Shown here: in pieces, positions 8,837 to 16,960 of the stretch
Position numbering within the stretch: the stretch's first letter is position 1
Layout: each line of letters begins with the position of its first letter
DNA from: Chersky-840 sp963838775
GTDB taxonomy: Bacteria; Actinomycetota; Acidimicrobiia; Acidimicrobiales; UBA8190
Assembly (NCBI GenBank): GCA_963838775.1
Contig: CAWISP010000026.1
Span: forward strand, 382,002 to 446,001
DNA length: 64,000 bases
Direction of reading: 5' to 3'
Position numbers and translations under genes: made by a program
The notes under the pieces: model-generated
What the model was told of the DNA's origin: nothing
The model's input: only the letters and a program-made list of their open reading frames with translations
Databases searched by the model: none

Positions 8837-11800
8837 TTGAGCACTGAGGGCGCGACGATCCTGTTCACCGACATGGTGGGGTCGACGGCGTTGGCGTCGG
8901 CCTTGGCCCCCGATGCCGCCGATGAGCTGCGCCGGGAGCACTTCTCGATTCTGCGCCAGGCCATCGCCGAGGCCGGCGGCACCGAGGTGAAGAACCTCGG
9001 CGACGGCGTCATGGTCGCGTTTAGCTCCACCACCGCCGCCCTGTCGTGTGCCGTGGCCATGCAACAAGGCGTCGAACGGGACAATCGGGACCGGGAGCAC
9101 TCGGTGGGGTTGCGGGTGGGCTTGAGTGCCGGAGAAGTAACCAGGGAGGACGACGACTACTTCGGGGAGCCGGTCATCGAGGCGGCCCGGCTGTGCGCCA
9201 CCTGCGAGAGCGGGCAGATCCTGGCCACAGACGTGGTTCGGGCCATGGCCGGTCGGCGCAACCGCCACGAGTGCCGCTCCCTTGGTGAACTGACCCTGAA
9301 GGGACTGCCCGATCCGGTCGAGACGGTTCAAGTGCTGTGGGAACCCCTCGGCAGGGCGGACACCACAACGTCCATCCCGCTTCCCGGTCGTCTGGCTGTA
9401 CGCCCGGCCGTTGGTGTCGTCGGACGGGAGACCGAGATACAGACCCTGACCGTCGCCGCCAAGCGCGTCGCCGCAGGCGAAGGCCGCGAGGTCCTCCTGG
9501 TCTCTGGCGAGGCCGGTCTGGGCAAAACCACCCTCGTCGCGGAGGCCGCCCGGGCCGCCTTCGACTCCGGAGCTTGCGTGTTATTCGCGCACTGTGAGGA
9601 GGACCTCGCCATCCCCTACCAGCTCTTCGCTGAGGCACTCAAGCACTATGTCACTCACGCTTCTGAGGACCAGCTCCGCGCCCACGTTGAGGAACACGGG
9701 TCGGAACTGTCCCGGCTGGTGCCCGCACTGGCCAGCAGAATCCCAGACCTCCCACCGTCGAAGGCCACCGACTCCGATTCGGAGCGGTTCCTCCTCTTCG
9801 CCGCCGTGGTCGGTCTGCTGGCCACGGTCTCGACACACCAACCCGTCGTTCTCGTCCTCGATGATCTCCAGTGGGCGGACAAAGGGAGCCTGCTTCTGCT
9901 CCGTCACCTGGCCGCATCGGACGTGGCCATGCGACTGCTCGTCGTCGGGACCTATCGGGACAGCGAACTGTCCAACGCCCATGCGCTTGTCGAGACCCTC
10001 GCCACCTTGCGCCGTCTGGATGGCGCCTCTCGCATCGACCTGGTCGGTCTCGATGACACCGGGGTGATCGCCTTGATGGAGGCCGCGGCCGGGCACCGTC
10101 TTGATGACGAAGCCGTGGGGCTCGCCCACGCCATCTACCGGGAGACCGACGGCAATCCCTTCTTCGTGAGCGAGGTGCTGCGCAACCTCACCGAGACCGG
10201 TGCCATCCGCCAGAACGCGGAAGGCCGATGGGTGGCAGAGGGTTCCATCGATGCCATCGCCCTTCCCGATTCCGTGCGCGAGGTGATCGGGGCCCGCGTG
10301 CTGCGGCTGGGGAAGGAAGCGGGACGGGTGTTGTCGGTCGCGTCGGTCATCGGGCGGGACTTCGATCTCGACCTGCTAGCCCGAGCCACGACAACCACGG
10401 AAGATGACCTCCTCGACATTCTCGACACCGCCGCGGCAGTCGCACTGGTGCGAGAACTGGCCGACACCCCCGGGCACTACAACTTCACGCACGCCCTTAT
10501 CCAGCACACCTTGTACGAGGACCTGGGTCCGACGCGCCGGGCTCGAGCACACCGGCAGGTGGCCGAGGCCTTGGAGGATCTATGCGGGGATCGCCCCGGG
10601 AACAGAGTGGGTGAACTGGCGCGCCATTGGTTCAGTGCCACCCAACCCATCGACCTGGTCAAAGCCATCAACTACTCGCGCCAAGCGGGGGACGCCGCCC
10701 TGGCTGCGTTGGCTCCAGCCGACGCGCTGCGGTACTACGCCCAGGCCCTCGACCTGTACCCACAAGCCACGGACCCCGATCCAATCCTGGGACTCGATCT
10801 GGCCATCGGACTGGGCACCGCCCAGCGCCAGACGGGGGACCCCGATTTTCGCGAAACCCTTCTCGGCGCTGCTCGCCGGGCGGCCGACCTGGGTGACACC
10901 GAACGCCTGGTCGCCGCCGCCCTGGCCAACGACCGCGGGGTGGGTGTCGGCGCTGGTGCCATCGACGCCGACAGGGTCGAAGTCCTGGAGCAGGCCGTCG
11001 ATCGGCTTTCGGCGGACAGCCCCAATCGGGCGCTCGCACTAGCCACCTTGTGTTCGGAACTCGGCTTTGGGAGCCCACTTGAACGCCGCCAGGCTCTTGC
11101 GGATGAGGCGCTGCGCACCGCCCAGTCCTCTGGTGACGACTCCATCATCGTGCGAGTCCTCAACCACATATACGCCCCGCTCGCTGTGCCGTCCTTGCTA
11201 GAGCAGACGTTGGCCTGGTCGGCCGACGCTTTGGTTCGTGCCCAGCGCGTCGGTGACCCGGTCCAGCTCTTCTGGACGACCGAGTGGCGAGCAATGAACG
11301 TCGCCCGCAACGGCGACATCGGCGAGTTGGACCGGTATCTTGAGATTTGCGAGTCGCTCGTAGAGCAGCTTGACCAGCCGACATTGAACTATTTCGAAAC
11401 CCTAACGCGGGCCGTGCGAGCGCAGATCGCCGGAGACACCGATCAGGCCGAACATTTGGCCACCGAGGCTCACCAGATCGGCACCGACAGCGGCGAGCCC
11501 GACGCCGAAGCCATCTTCGGCGGACAGTTCATGATTGTGAGCTTGCAACGCGGAACCATGGGCGATCTGGTCCCACTCATCGAGCAGGCAACGACCGACA
11601 ATCCCAGGCTTCCCGTATTCAAGGCGGCCTTGGCCGAGGCCCACGCGGAAGCGGACCGCACTGCTGACGCACGCCGCCTGCTAGAGGCGTTTGCGGCCGG
11701 AGACTTCGATCTACCCTTGGACCAAGCTTGGACCACCGGAATGGTTTGCTACGCGGACGCGGCCATCGAATGCCGGGACCCAAAGTACGCCGGTCCGCTG

Positions 11801-12142
11801 TTCGATCGCCTCGTTCCGTGGGCCGATCAGCTGGCCATGATTGGCAGTGTTGCGGCACATGGCCCAGTCAGCCACTATCTCGGTGGCCTCGCCACGATCC
11901 TCAGCCGCTACGATGAGGCGGACGCCTACTTCGCGCAAGCCGCCGCGTTCAGCGAACGCGTGGGCGCGATGTTCTTCGCCGCCAGGACGGACCTCTATTG
12001 GGGGAAGATGCTCGTCGAACGCTGTGCTCCAGGCGATACGGAAAAGGCCCGCGACCTTCTTACCAAGGCGCACATCTCTGCAGCGGCCCACGGGTACGGG
12101 AACGTGGAACGACGTGCCGCGGCAGTGCTCGCGATTGCTTGA
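8837..12142 (+). CDS. Class III cyclase-domain / AAA ATPase / TPR regulator 1
   Basis: 1101 residues from TTG 8837, chosen because GGGAGGG lies 7 nt upstream and the protein begins directly with the cyclase fold. Domains: a class III nucleotidyl cyclase homology domain (about 5-170) with metal-binding Asp in FTDMVGST (10-17) and LGDGVMVAF (54-62); an AAA_16/STAND ATPase with GEAGLGKT (224-231) and Walker B VVLVLDDLQWAD (337-348); and a long helical TPR-like C-terminus. The usual transition-state motif V-N-x-A-A-R reads VIEAARL here, with the Asn missing, so cyclase activity is doubtful. Cytosolic. It is a paralogue of the gene at 47233. Likely senses a signal through the TPR part and switches with ATP (family knowledge). 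Confidence 0.9.
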   Translation: MSTEGATILFTDMVGSTALASALAPDAADELRREHFSILRQAIAEAGGTEVKNLGDGVMVAFSSTTAALSCAVAMQQGVERDNRDREHSVGLRVGLSAGEVTREDDDYFGEPVIEAARLCATCESGQILATDVVRAMAGRRNRHECRSLGELTLKGLPDPVETVQVLWEPLGRADTTTSIPLPGRLAVRPAVGVVGRETEIQTLTVAAKRVAAGEGREVLLVSGEAGLGKTTLVAEAARAAFDSGACVLFAHCEEDLAIPYQLFAEALKHYVTHASEDQLRAHVEEHGSELSRLVPALASRIPDLPPSKATDSDSERFLLFAAVVGLLATVSTHQPVVLVLDDLQWADKGSLLLLRHLAASDVAMRLLVVGTYRDSELSNAHALVETLATLRRLDGASRIDLVGLDDTGVIALMEAAAGHRLDDEAVGLAHAIYRETDGNPFFVSEVLRNLTETGAIRQNAEGRWVAEGSIDAIALPDSVREVIGARVLRLGKEAGRVLSVASVIGRDFDLDLLARATTTTEDDLLDILDTAAAVALVRELADTPGHYNFTHALIQHTLYEDLGPTRRARAHRQVAEALEDLCGDRPGNRVGELARHWFSATQPIDLVKAINYSRQAGDAALAALAPADALRYYAQALDLYPQATDPDPILGLDLAIGLGTAQRQTGDPDFRETLLGAARRAADLGDTERLVAAALANDRGVGVGAGAIDADRVEVLEQAVDRLSADSPNRALALATLCSELGFGSPLERRQALADEALRTAQSSGDDSIIVRVLNHIYAPLAVPSLLEQTLAWSADALVRAQRVGDPVQLFWTTEWRAMNVARNGDIGELDRYLEICESLVEQLDQPTLNYFETLTRAVRAQIAGDTDQAEHLATEAHQIGTDSGEPDAEAIFGGQFMIVSLQRGTMGDLVPLIEQATTDNPRLPVFKAALAEAHAEADRTADARRLLEAFAAGDFDLPLDQAWTTGMVCYADAAIECRDPKYAGPLFDRLVPWADQLAMIGSVAAHGPVSHYLGGLATILSRYDEADAYFAQAAAFSERVGAMFFAARTDLYWGKMLVERCAPGDTEKARDLLTKAHISAAAHGYGNVERRAAAVLAIA

Positions 12143-12385
12143 CAAATGGCGAGGAGCCGCCGGACCGAGCTATATCGCCGCGCTTTCCTTGCTTATCCTC
12201 CCGATGCTGACCATGAAATAATGCCGGTGTGCGTGTGGCCTCTGAGGAGGTCATAACCCGCTGGACTGTCCGCAATCGCGGCGGCCCGCGAATACTGCTC
12301 AGGGTTGCGTCAGCCCCACCCGCTAACAACCAGCATCTTGAGGTCTGGGCATCAGCCCCGGTCTCGGCTAACTCCCTTGAAGCAC
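12143..12385. other. Intergenic upstream of hemerythrin operon
   Basis: Short gap with no gene. Downstream of it begins the promoter/operator region of the hemerythrin operon. The stretch AATGCCGGTGTGCGTG near 12222 faintly resembles AATGCCGGTTATGCGTGCC near 14523. The significance is unclear. Confidence 0.35.
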
Positions 12386-12438
12386 TTGACATCTCCTTGG
12401 AGTTCAAATAGCTTGAGTTCAAGTCACTTGGACTTCAA
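12386..12438 (+). promoter_or_regulatory. Promoter and triple operator-like repeat before hemerythrin-MarR-VOC
   Basis: A consensus -35 box TTGACA is at 12386-12391. Three partly palindromic copies follow: TTGGAGTTCAA (12397-12407), TTGAGTTCAA (12413-12422) and TTGGACTTCAA (12428-12438). Such TTG(n)CAA half-site pairs resemble MarR-family operators, and a MarR gene lies in the same operon. This suggests autoregulation by blocking the promoter. The boxes are seen; binding is inferred. Confidence 0.6.
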
Positions 12439-12454
12439 TGAAATGGAGGCGGCC

Positions 12455-13099
12455 ATGACGGGTCCCATCGATGCGGTGGTAGCGATCCACAATGCGTTCC
12501 GACAAGACATGAGTCTGATCGACGCGGCAGCGCTCGACTCCGCCCGGGGCAAGCCGGGTCTGGCGGCCACAGTCGAGCGCTTCAAATTCTTCAACGAGGT
12601 GCTGGAGTGGCACGCCCATGGAGAGGAGTTGGCGATCTTCCCAGCGCTGGAAGCCGTGGCACCCTCGGTGGCCGAGGCATACGTGAAGGATCACCGGGCG
12701 CTTGATGCCGCCTTCGACGCCCTGAGCAAGGCCGTCTCGGTGCGTGACCCCTTGGAGACCGCTCGCGCTACCAAGGCCTTCAAGTTCTATCTCGACGTTC
12801 ACCTGGACAAGGAGGACGCCCACCTGTACCGCCTCATCAAAGGGCGCCTGTCGGTGCCTGACCAGGGCCAGGCAGTTGGGGTCATGGCCAGCACCGTCCC
12901 CCAGGACCGTTTCCCCGAGTTGGTGGCGTGGATGTTCCCGCTGATGGGCAACGACGACCGCGAGAACATGACCCGCATCTGGCAGATGGTGATGCCCCCT
13001 GAGGCATTCGCCGGGGCCACGCAGCTCGTCGAGGAGGCCATCGGCGACGACTGGTCTGAGCTGACACGGCGCATCCCCGAGTTGGAAGGTGCCCACTGA
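12455..13099 (+). CDS. Hemerythrin domain-containing protein
   Basis: 214 residues from ATG 12455, with GGAGG at 12445-12449; an ATG at 12443 overlaps that ribosome site and is less likely. The HHE/hemerythrin cation-binding pattern is visible: HNAFR near the N-terminus, WHAHGEELAIFPALE, DHRALDAAF and DVHLDKEDAHLYRLI. These supply the His/Glu ligands of a non-haem di-iron four-helix bundle. Such proteins bind O2 or NO or act in iron/oxidative-stress sensing; the actual ligand is unknown. First gene of an operon with MarR (54-bp gap) and a VOC protein. Confidence 0.85.
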   Translation: MTGPIDAVVAIHNAFRQDMSLIDAAALDSARGKPGLAATVERFKFFNEVLEWHAHGEELAIFPALEAVAPSVAEAYVKDHRALDAAFDALSKAVSVRDPLETARATKAFKFYLDVHLDKEDAHLYRLIKGRLSVPDQGQAVGVMASTVPQDRFPELVAWMFPLMGNDDRENMTRIWQMVMPPEAFAGATQLVEEAIGDDWSELTRRIPELEGAH

Positions 13100-13152
13100 A
13101 CCCGCCGAAGTCACCGAGCGGTCCATCGAGGGGCGGCAGTCGCCGTCCCTCG

Positions 13153-13707
13153 ATGGGCGTCGAACCTCTCATCCGCGTCGGTGATGACTTCGAGAACGAG
13201 TACCCCGGCGCCAGCGCGCTCGCCACCGAGTGCTATGCGAATCTCTGGCGGGCGGCTGACCTGCTCATGGAGCTGCACAACCGCCAGACACTCGAGGAAT
13301 ACCAGCTCTCGCCGAGCGCCCGTCAGATCCTCGCCGTCGTCGAGGGTGCCGGCGAGCCCTTGGAACCGACCGTGATCGCCGAGAGGCTCCTGGTGACAAC
13401 AGGGTCGGTGACATCACTGCTCGACAACCTCGAGAAACGAGGCCTCATTCGTCGTCTACCTCATCCTGAGGATCGCCGCAAGCTCCTTATCGACATCACA
13501 CCGGCAGCCCAAGGCATCGTCGACAAGCTGCTCCCATCGATGCATGCGCGAGAACGTGATGTGATGGCTGGTGCCCTTTCCACAAGCGAGCAACGCCAGC
13601 TCCTCGGATTCATCGCCAAGCTTCAACAAGCCGCCATGCAGGCTCGCTCGGCTCCGTTCCCGCGTGGCGCGACTCGCCGTCGACGAGGTCGTCCGCAGCG
13701 CCATTGA
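13153..13707 (+). CDS. MarR family transcriptional regulator
   Basis: 184 residues. The winged-HTH core is clear: LSPSARQILAVVEGAGEPLEPTVIAERL (positioning helices), TTGSVTSLLDNLEKRGLI (recognition helix) and the beta wing HPEDRRKLLIDITPAA. It has an N-terminal dimerisation helix and an unusually basic C-terminal tail (RRRRGRPQRH). It binds DNA as a dimer, usually as a repressor released by a small ligand. It lies between the hemerythrin gene and a VOC enzyme gene, and the triple TTG-CAA repeat at 12397-12438 is its likely target. Regulation by a redox or phenolic signal is only a guess. Confidence 0.87.
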   Translation: MGVEPLIRVGDDFENEYPGASALATECYANLWRAADLLMELHNRQTLEEYQLSPSARQILAVVEGAGEPLEPTVIAERLLVTTGSVTSLLDNLEKRGLIRRLPHPEDRRKLLIDITPAAQGIVDKLLPSMHARERDVMAGALSTSEQRQLLGFIAKLQQAAMQARSAPFPRGATRRRRGRPQRH

Positions 13708-13734
13708 CCCGTCTACCCCTAAAGGAATCCACTA

Positions 13735-14307
13735 ATGATGACTAACCAGACACTCGAGACAACTCCGCTGCACTGGCGCGGAATCAATCATCTAGCGCTC
13801 ATCACGACGGACATGGACGCCACGGTGCGCTTCTACCACGGCGTCTTGGGAGCCCGACTCGTGGCCACGATCGGCAAGCCCGAATTCCGTCACTACTTTT
13901 TCGAGTTCGGACCGCAGTGTACTGTCGCATTCTTCGAGTATGCCGGCGCGGACCTTGAGCCCTTCATCAAGGCAGCGGGCGTTCCCGACCCGCGCGCTGC
14001 CCAATTCGACCATCTTGCACTCAATCTTCCCGACGAAGATGCGCTCCACGATCTTCGGCGCCGTTTGAAGGCTGCCGGAGACGAGGTCACCGACGTCATC
14101 GACCACGGCTCCGTTCGCTCCATCTACTTCACCGATCCCAATGGGATCGCGCTGGAAGCCTCGTGGTGGGTTCTCGATCCAACCGGACGCCCCTCCGACT
14201 ACGGGGATGACCGCTTCTTCGCCGACGCCAACCCCGTCCCCGCCTTTCAGGAGCTGCTCAAGGCCGCGGATGGCCTCACGACGGTCTCGAGCACTCCACC
14301 TTCTTGA
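13735..14307 (+). CDS. VOC superfamily (glyoxalase/dioxygenase fold) protein
   Basis: 190 residues; ATG 13735 is preceded by AAAGGA. Two beta-alpha-beta-beta-beta modules are visible: INHLALITTDMDATVRFYHGVLG at the N-terminus and FDHLALNLPDEDALHDL in the middle, ending IYFTDPNGIALEASWW. Candidate metal ligands are the His of NHLAL, the His of FDHLAL and the Glu of IALEAS. Members include glyoxalase I, extradiol dioxygenases and fosfomycin-type resistance proteins; the substrate cannot be told here. It is 27 bp behind the MarR gene and so probably in its regulon. Confidence 0.82.
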   Translation: MMTNQTLETTPLHWRGINHLALITTDMDATVRFYHGVLGARLVATIGKPEFRHYFFEFGPQCTVAFFEYAGADLEPFIKAAGVPDPRAAQFDHLALNLPDEDALHDLRRRLKAAGDEVTDVIDHGSVRSIYFTDPNGIALEASWWVLDPTGRPSDYGDDRFFADANPVPAFQELLKAADGLTTVSSTPPS

Positions 14308-14671
14308 CTGGACTGGTCGGCTGACCTTGGACCTCACAGGACAGCCCAGCACTGCCCGAACAAGCAGCCGATATCACCCCTCGACGCGCTTCCACTATCA
14401 GCGAATCGACCGATCGGAAATGCCGGTTCTGTACGCCCTGACGGTGGCAGCCCGACCACCTTCAGGCCGATCGAGATCACCCGTTATCGGAGCGTCTGGT
14501 CTTGCCCCCAAACCGAGCAAGAATGCCGGTTATGCGTGCCGTGAAGGCCATAACTCGCGGTCTACGCCCGCCCGATAACACGCGACCGAGCTACGGGCGA
14601 GGCTGGGCTGATTGCCACAGATGGTTCTAGTAACGCACCCAAGGTGTACCTAGTCGGACGGTACTCAAACC
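14308..14671. other. Intergenic, nothing recognised
   Basis: About 360 bp after the VOC gene. Contains two AATGCCGGTT words (near 14418 and 14523) and, at 14655-14671, GGACGGTACTCAAACC, which resembles GGACACTATTCAAACC in the cassette that follows and GGGACGTTACTTGAACC near 2546. This may be a repeated protein-binding site. Confidence 0.4.
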
Positions 14672-15190
14672 GAGTGGACCCTAGAGGACACTATTCAAAC
14701 CCCCCTTCACCAGGGGAAATGGCGAATCAGAGCGGTGTCACATGGCCTGATTTGATCAATCCGCGGGTCCGAACAGCCATCGGCGAGCTCTACGACTATG
14801 TCTTCGGTGAGTCCCGGGACGGCGCAACTATCAGGTGCCGTCGTGTTCCGCCTGACGGCTCGGGACAGGTCCAGCGCCGGCTCCGACCTGAGGAAATCGA
14901 GGAGCTCATCGCCGCCTACCTGGCCGGATCGACCGCGCTCACCTTGGCCGGCAAGTACTCGATTCACCGGACCACTGTCCTGGCCCTCCTCGAACGCCAC
15001 CAGGTGTCCAGGCGAGGGCGGGTGCTGACCCCTGACCACATCGAACGAGCGGTTTCTTCTTACGCCTCGGGACGCTCCTGTGCCTCGATCGCCAAGGAGC
15101 TCCAGGTCAATCCCGAGACGGTCCGCCAGGCACTTTTGAAGACCGGCGTGGTAATGCGCAGGCCAGGGCGGCCACGAGCCATGGAGTCTT
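14672..15190 (+). repeat. HTH cassette copy 2
   Basis: DNA homologous to 50892-51414, from the shared block AGTGGACCCTAGAGGACACT to the end of the HTH gene, with no matching sequence visible beyond either end. Unlike the copies at 2.3 and 50.7 kb it lacks the 225-bp non-coding leader. A CCCC-ttcacca-GGGG hairpin (14701-14716) precedes the start codon. Confidence 0.75.
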
Positions 15191-15192
15191 GA
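14719..15192 (+). CDS. Tandem helix-turn-helix protein, copy 2
   Basis: 157 residues from ATG 14719 (MANQSGVTWPDLINPR). An N-terminal segment of about 65 residues of unknown fold is followed by two resolvase-like HTH units: YLAGSTALTLAGKYSIHRTT (about 78-97) and YASGRSCASIAKELQVNPET (about 120-139). The end is basic (MRRPGRPR). The protein at 50939 is a close paralogue. The HTH form is typical of serine recombinases, transposon resolvases and their orphan relatives, but there is no catalytic domain here and no recombinase gene next to it. Probably DNA-binding; biological role unknown. Confidence 0.8.
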   Translation: MANQSGVTWPDLINPRVRTAIGELYDYVFGESRDGATIRCRRVPPDGSGQVQRRLRPEEIEELIAAYLAGSTALTLAGKYSIHRTTVLALLERHQVSRRGRVLTPDHIERAVSSYASGRSCASIAKELQVNPETVRQALLKTGVVMRRPGRPRAMES

Positions 15193-15422
15193 GCCACGTC
15201 GTTCGGCGCTACAGCGGCGTCTTTGGGGCCCCTGGAAGCACTCCCCTACCCGCCCTACTCCCGTTCGGTTGCGTCCAAGCCAGGGACTTGACGCAAACAC
15301 GCTTCGATTGTGGTCGTCGCGCGAGACGCATCCTGCTCGGGGATGTTGGCGGCGACCCAGACAACCGACTCCCGGCGGCTCGGGGTCAAACGCCCAAGCC
15401 GCCGGGATTGCGATCCGCCCTG

Positions 15423-15689
15423 CTACTTGGTGTTGCTGTTGTGCACCTCCGCGAACTTGGGCTCAGGCGTGTCAGGAGGGAGGTGCGGCTTGACGACCTC
15501 GTTGAACCATGCGTCGTGCTGATCGATCGAATCCCAGATCTCGATCACCGTGATACCGCCGTTTTCCACGATGGCGTAGTGGGCAACAAAGCCGTCAGCC
15601 TTACTCTGAGAAGGCATCGCTCCAGCGGCGACTTGGTCGTACGCCTCGGCGGGCATGCCGGGCGCGTGATGCTGCTTTAGGACTGTCAT
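15423..15689 (-). CDS. Small ABM-like protein
   Basis: 88 residues from ATG 15689 with AAAGG upstream. The pattern of an N-terminal strand (MTVLKQHHAPGM), a helix, then GITVIEIWDSIDQHDAWFNEVVKPHL is typical of small ferredoxin-like dimeric alpha/beta-barrel proteins (ABM or EthD-like), many of which are heme- or quinone-modifying or simply uncharacterised. No catalytic residue can be named. It is a stand-alone gene convergent with the second HTH gene. Confidence 0.6.
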   Translation of the reverse strand: MTVLKQHHAPGMPAEAYDQVAAGAMPSQSKADGFVAHYAIVENGGITVIEIWDSIDQHDAWFNEVVKPHLPPDTPEPKFAEVHNSNTK

Positions 15690-15763
15690 AGAAGCCTTTC
15701 GCTCGGGGCTCGGAAGCCCGGACCTCGACATGCTGCCATAGGTCGCGACGTCCTGCCCTGGTG

Positions 15764-15781
15764 GTGCCGTGGGCGAGCGGT
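15764..15781. repeat. 18-bp direct repeat, left copy
   Basis: GTGCCGTGGGCGAGCGGT, perfectly repeated at 16852-16869. The two copies bracket the methyltransferase pseudogene, about 1.07 kb apart. Confidence 0.75.
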
Positions 15782-15976
15782 CACGTTTTAGCGGTGACCC
15801 GCCCGCAAACGACGGGGCCGAGCAATCCTGGGCGCTCCGGGCGGAGACAGCTCATCCTGCCCAGCGCAGGACCCGGCACTCAGTTCGGGTGCCCGGTGGC
15901 TCCTGAGCGGGCATGATGCACTCCCACCAAGGAGTACCTTCGTGTTCGGTGGATGCATCCGATAGCGGGAGGGCCG

Positions 15977-16817
15977 ATGCCGAGCGGCGATGAGGTCCGA
16001 GACGTTCAGCGAGCGACGTGGGCCGGTCTTTCTGCGGGCTGGGAGAAGTGGGACTCGGTCATCATGGATCAGCTGGGCCCGGTCGGCACAGCGATTATCG
16101 AGCGTCTCGACATCGCCGATGATCAGCAGCATCTCGACATCGCCGCGGGCACGGGTGAGCCGGGGCTGACCGTCGCCAAACTCGCACCGAGGGGACACGT
16201 CGTTCTGACTGACCTTGCGGCTGAGATGCTCGACATCGCAACGCGACGAGCCAACGCGCAAGGGATCACCAATGTTGAGACCAAGGTGTGCAGCGCCGAC
16301 GACCTGCCATTCGGTGACGCGACATTCGACAGTATCTCGGTACGGTTCGGATACATGTTCTTTCCCGACGTCGCCAAAGCGACCGCCGAGTTCGCGCGTG
16401 TGCTCAAGCCGGGCGGACGTCTCTGCTCGTCGGTATGGGTCAAGCCCGAGGAAAACCCGTGGACGACGATCGCCATGCAGGCAATCGCGACGGAGGCAGT
16501 GCTTACGCAACCCGACCCGGACGGGCCGAATATGTTCCGGTGCGCTGCCCCGGGATATGTCAGTGCCCTGTACGAGGCCGCGGGGCTGCGCGACGTTGTC
16601 GAATGGGACGTCAACGTCGAACTCGTGACGCGATCGCCCGAGCAGTACTGGGAGATGATCAGCGAGCACGTCTCGCTCGCAGTTGCGGCGCTTCAGCAGG
16701 TCGACGAACTGGCGCGCGCGGATCGCGAAAGCCGTCATCGCCAAGGTCAGCACTTACGAAGAAGACGGCAAGGTAAGGATTCCCGGCGTGGCCCGCTGCA
16801 TCGTCGGCACGAAGTAG
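15977..16817 (+). pseudogene. UbiE/COQ5-like SAM methyltransferase with C-terminal frameshift
   Basis: The start is ATG 15977 with GGGAGGG upstream. The Rossmann fold is clear: motif I LDIAAGTGEPGL, then LTDLAAEMLDIA, ADDLPFGDATFD and the post-motif LKPGGRLCSS. Near 16711-16720 the frame shifts. After the GCGCGCGCG run the native continuation is in the +1 frame, reading RIAKAVIAKVSTYEEDGKV and then IPGVARCIVGTK to a stop at 16815. Loss of one GC unit from the run explains it. In the original frame translation instead runs on to 16840 with an unrelated R/H-rich tail. Likely a small-molecule methyltransferase, substrate unknown. Either true decay or a consensus error. Confidence 0.8.
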
Positions 16818-16851
16818 GGACGCCCGAACTGCCGATCTGACCGAACGCAAC

Positions 16852-16869
16852 GTGCCGTGGGCGAGCGGT
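16852..16869. repeat. 18-bp direct repeat, right copy
   Basis: Second perfect copy of GTGCCGTGGGCGAGCGGT, 35 bp after the native methyltransferase stop. The longer word CGCAACGTGCCGTG here also recurs near 46932-46945. Confidence 0.75.
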
Positions 16870-16960
16870 AGGAGCCGGGGTGGATGCACCCCTTCAGCAG
16901 GCGGGTCGCCACATCGTCGTGACGATCGGACCTTCACCGGGGTAGGAGAACTCCCCGACG

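Noticed and set aside
14719..15192. Calling the tandem-HTH proteins serine recombinases
   Set aside because: They have only the HTH type; the catalytic Ser domain with its Arg residues is absent, and no neighbouring frame supplies it.
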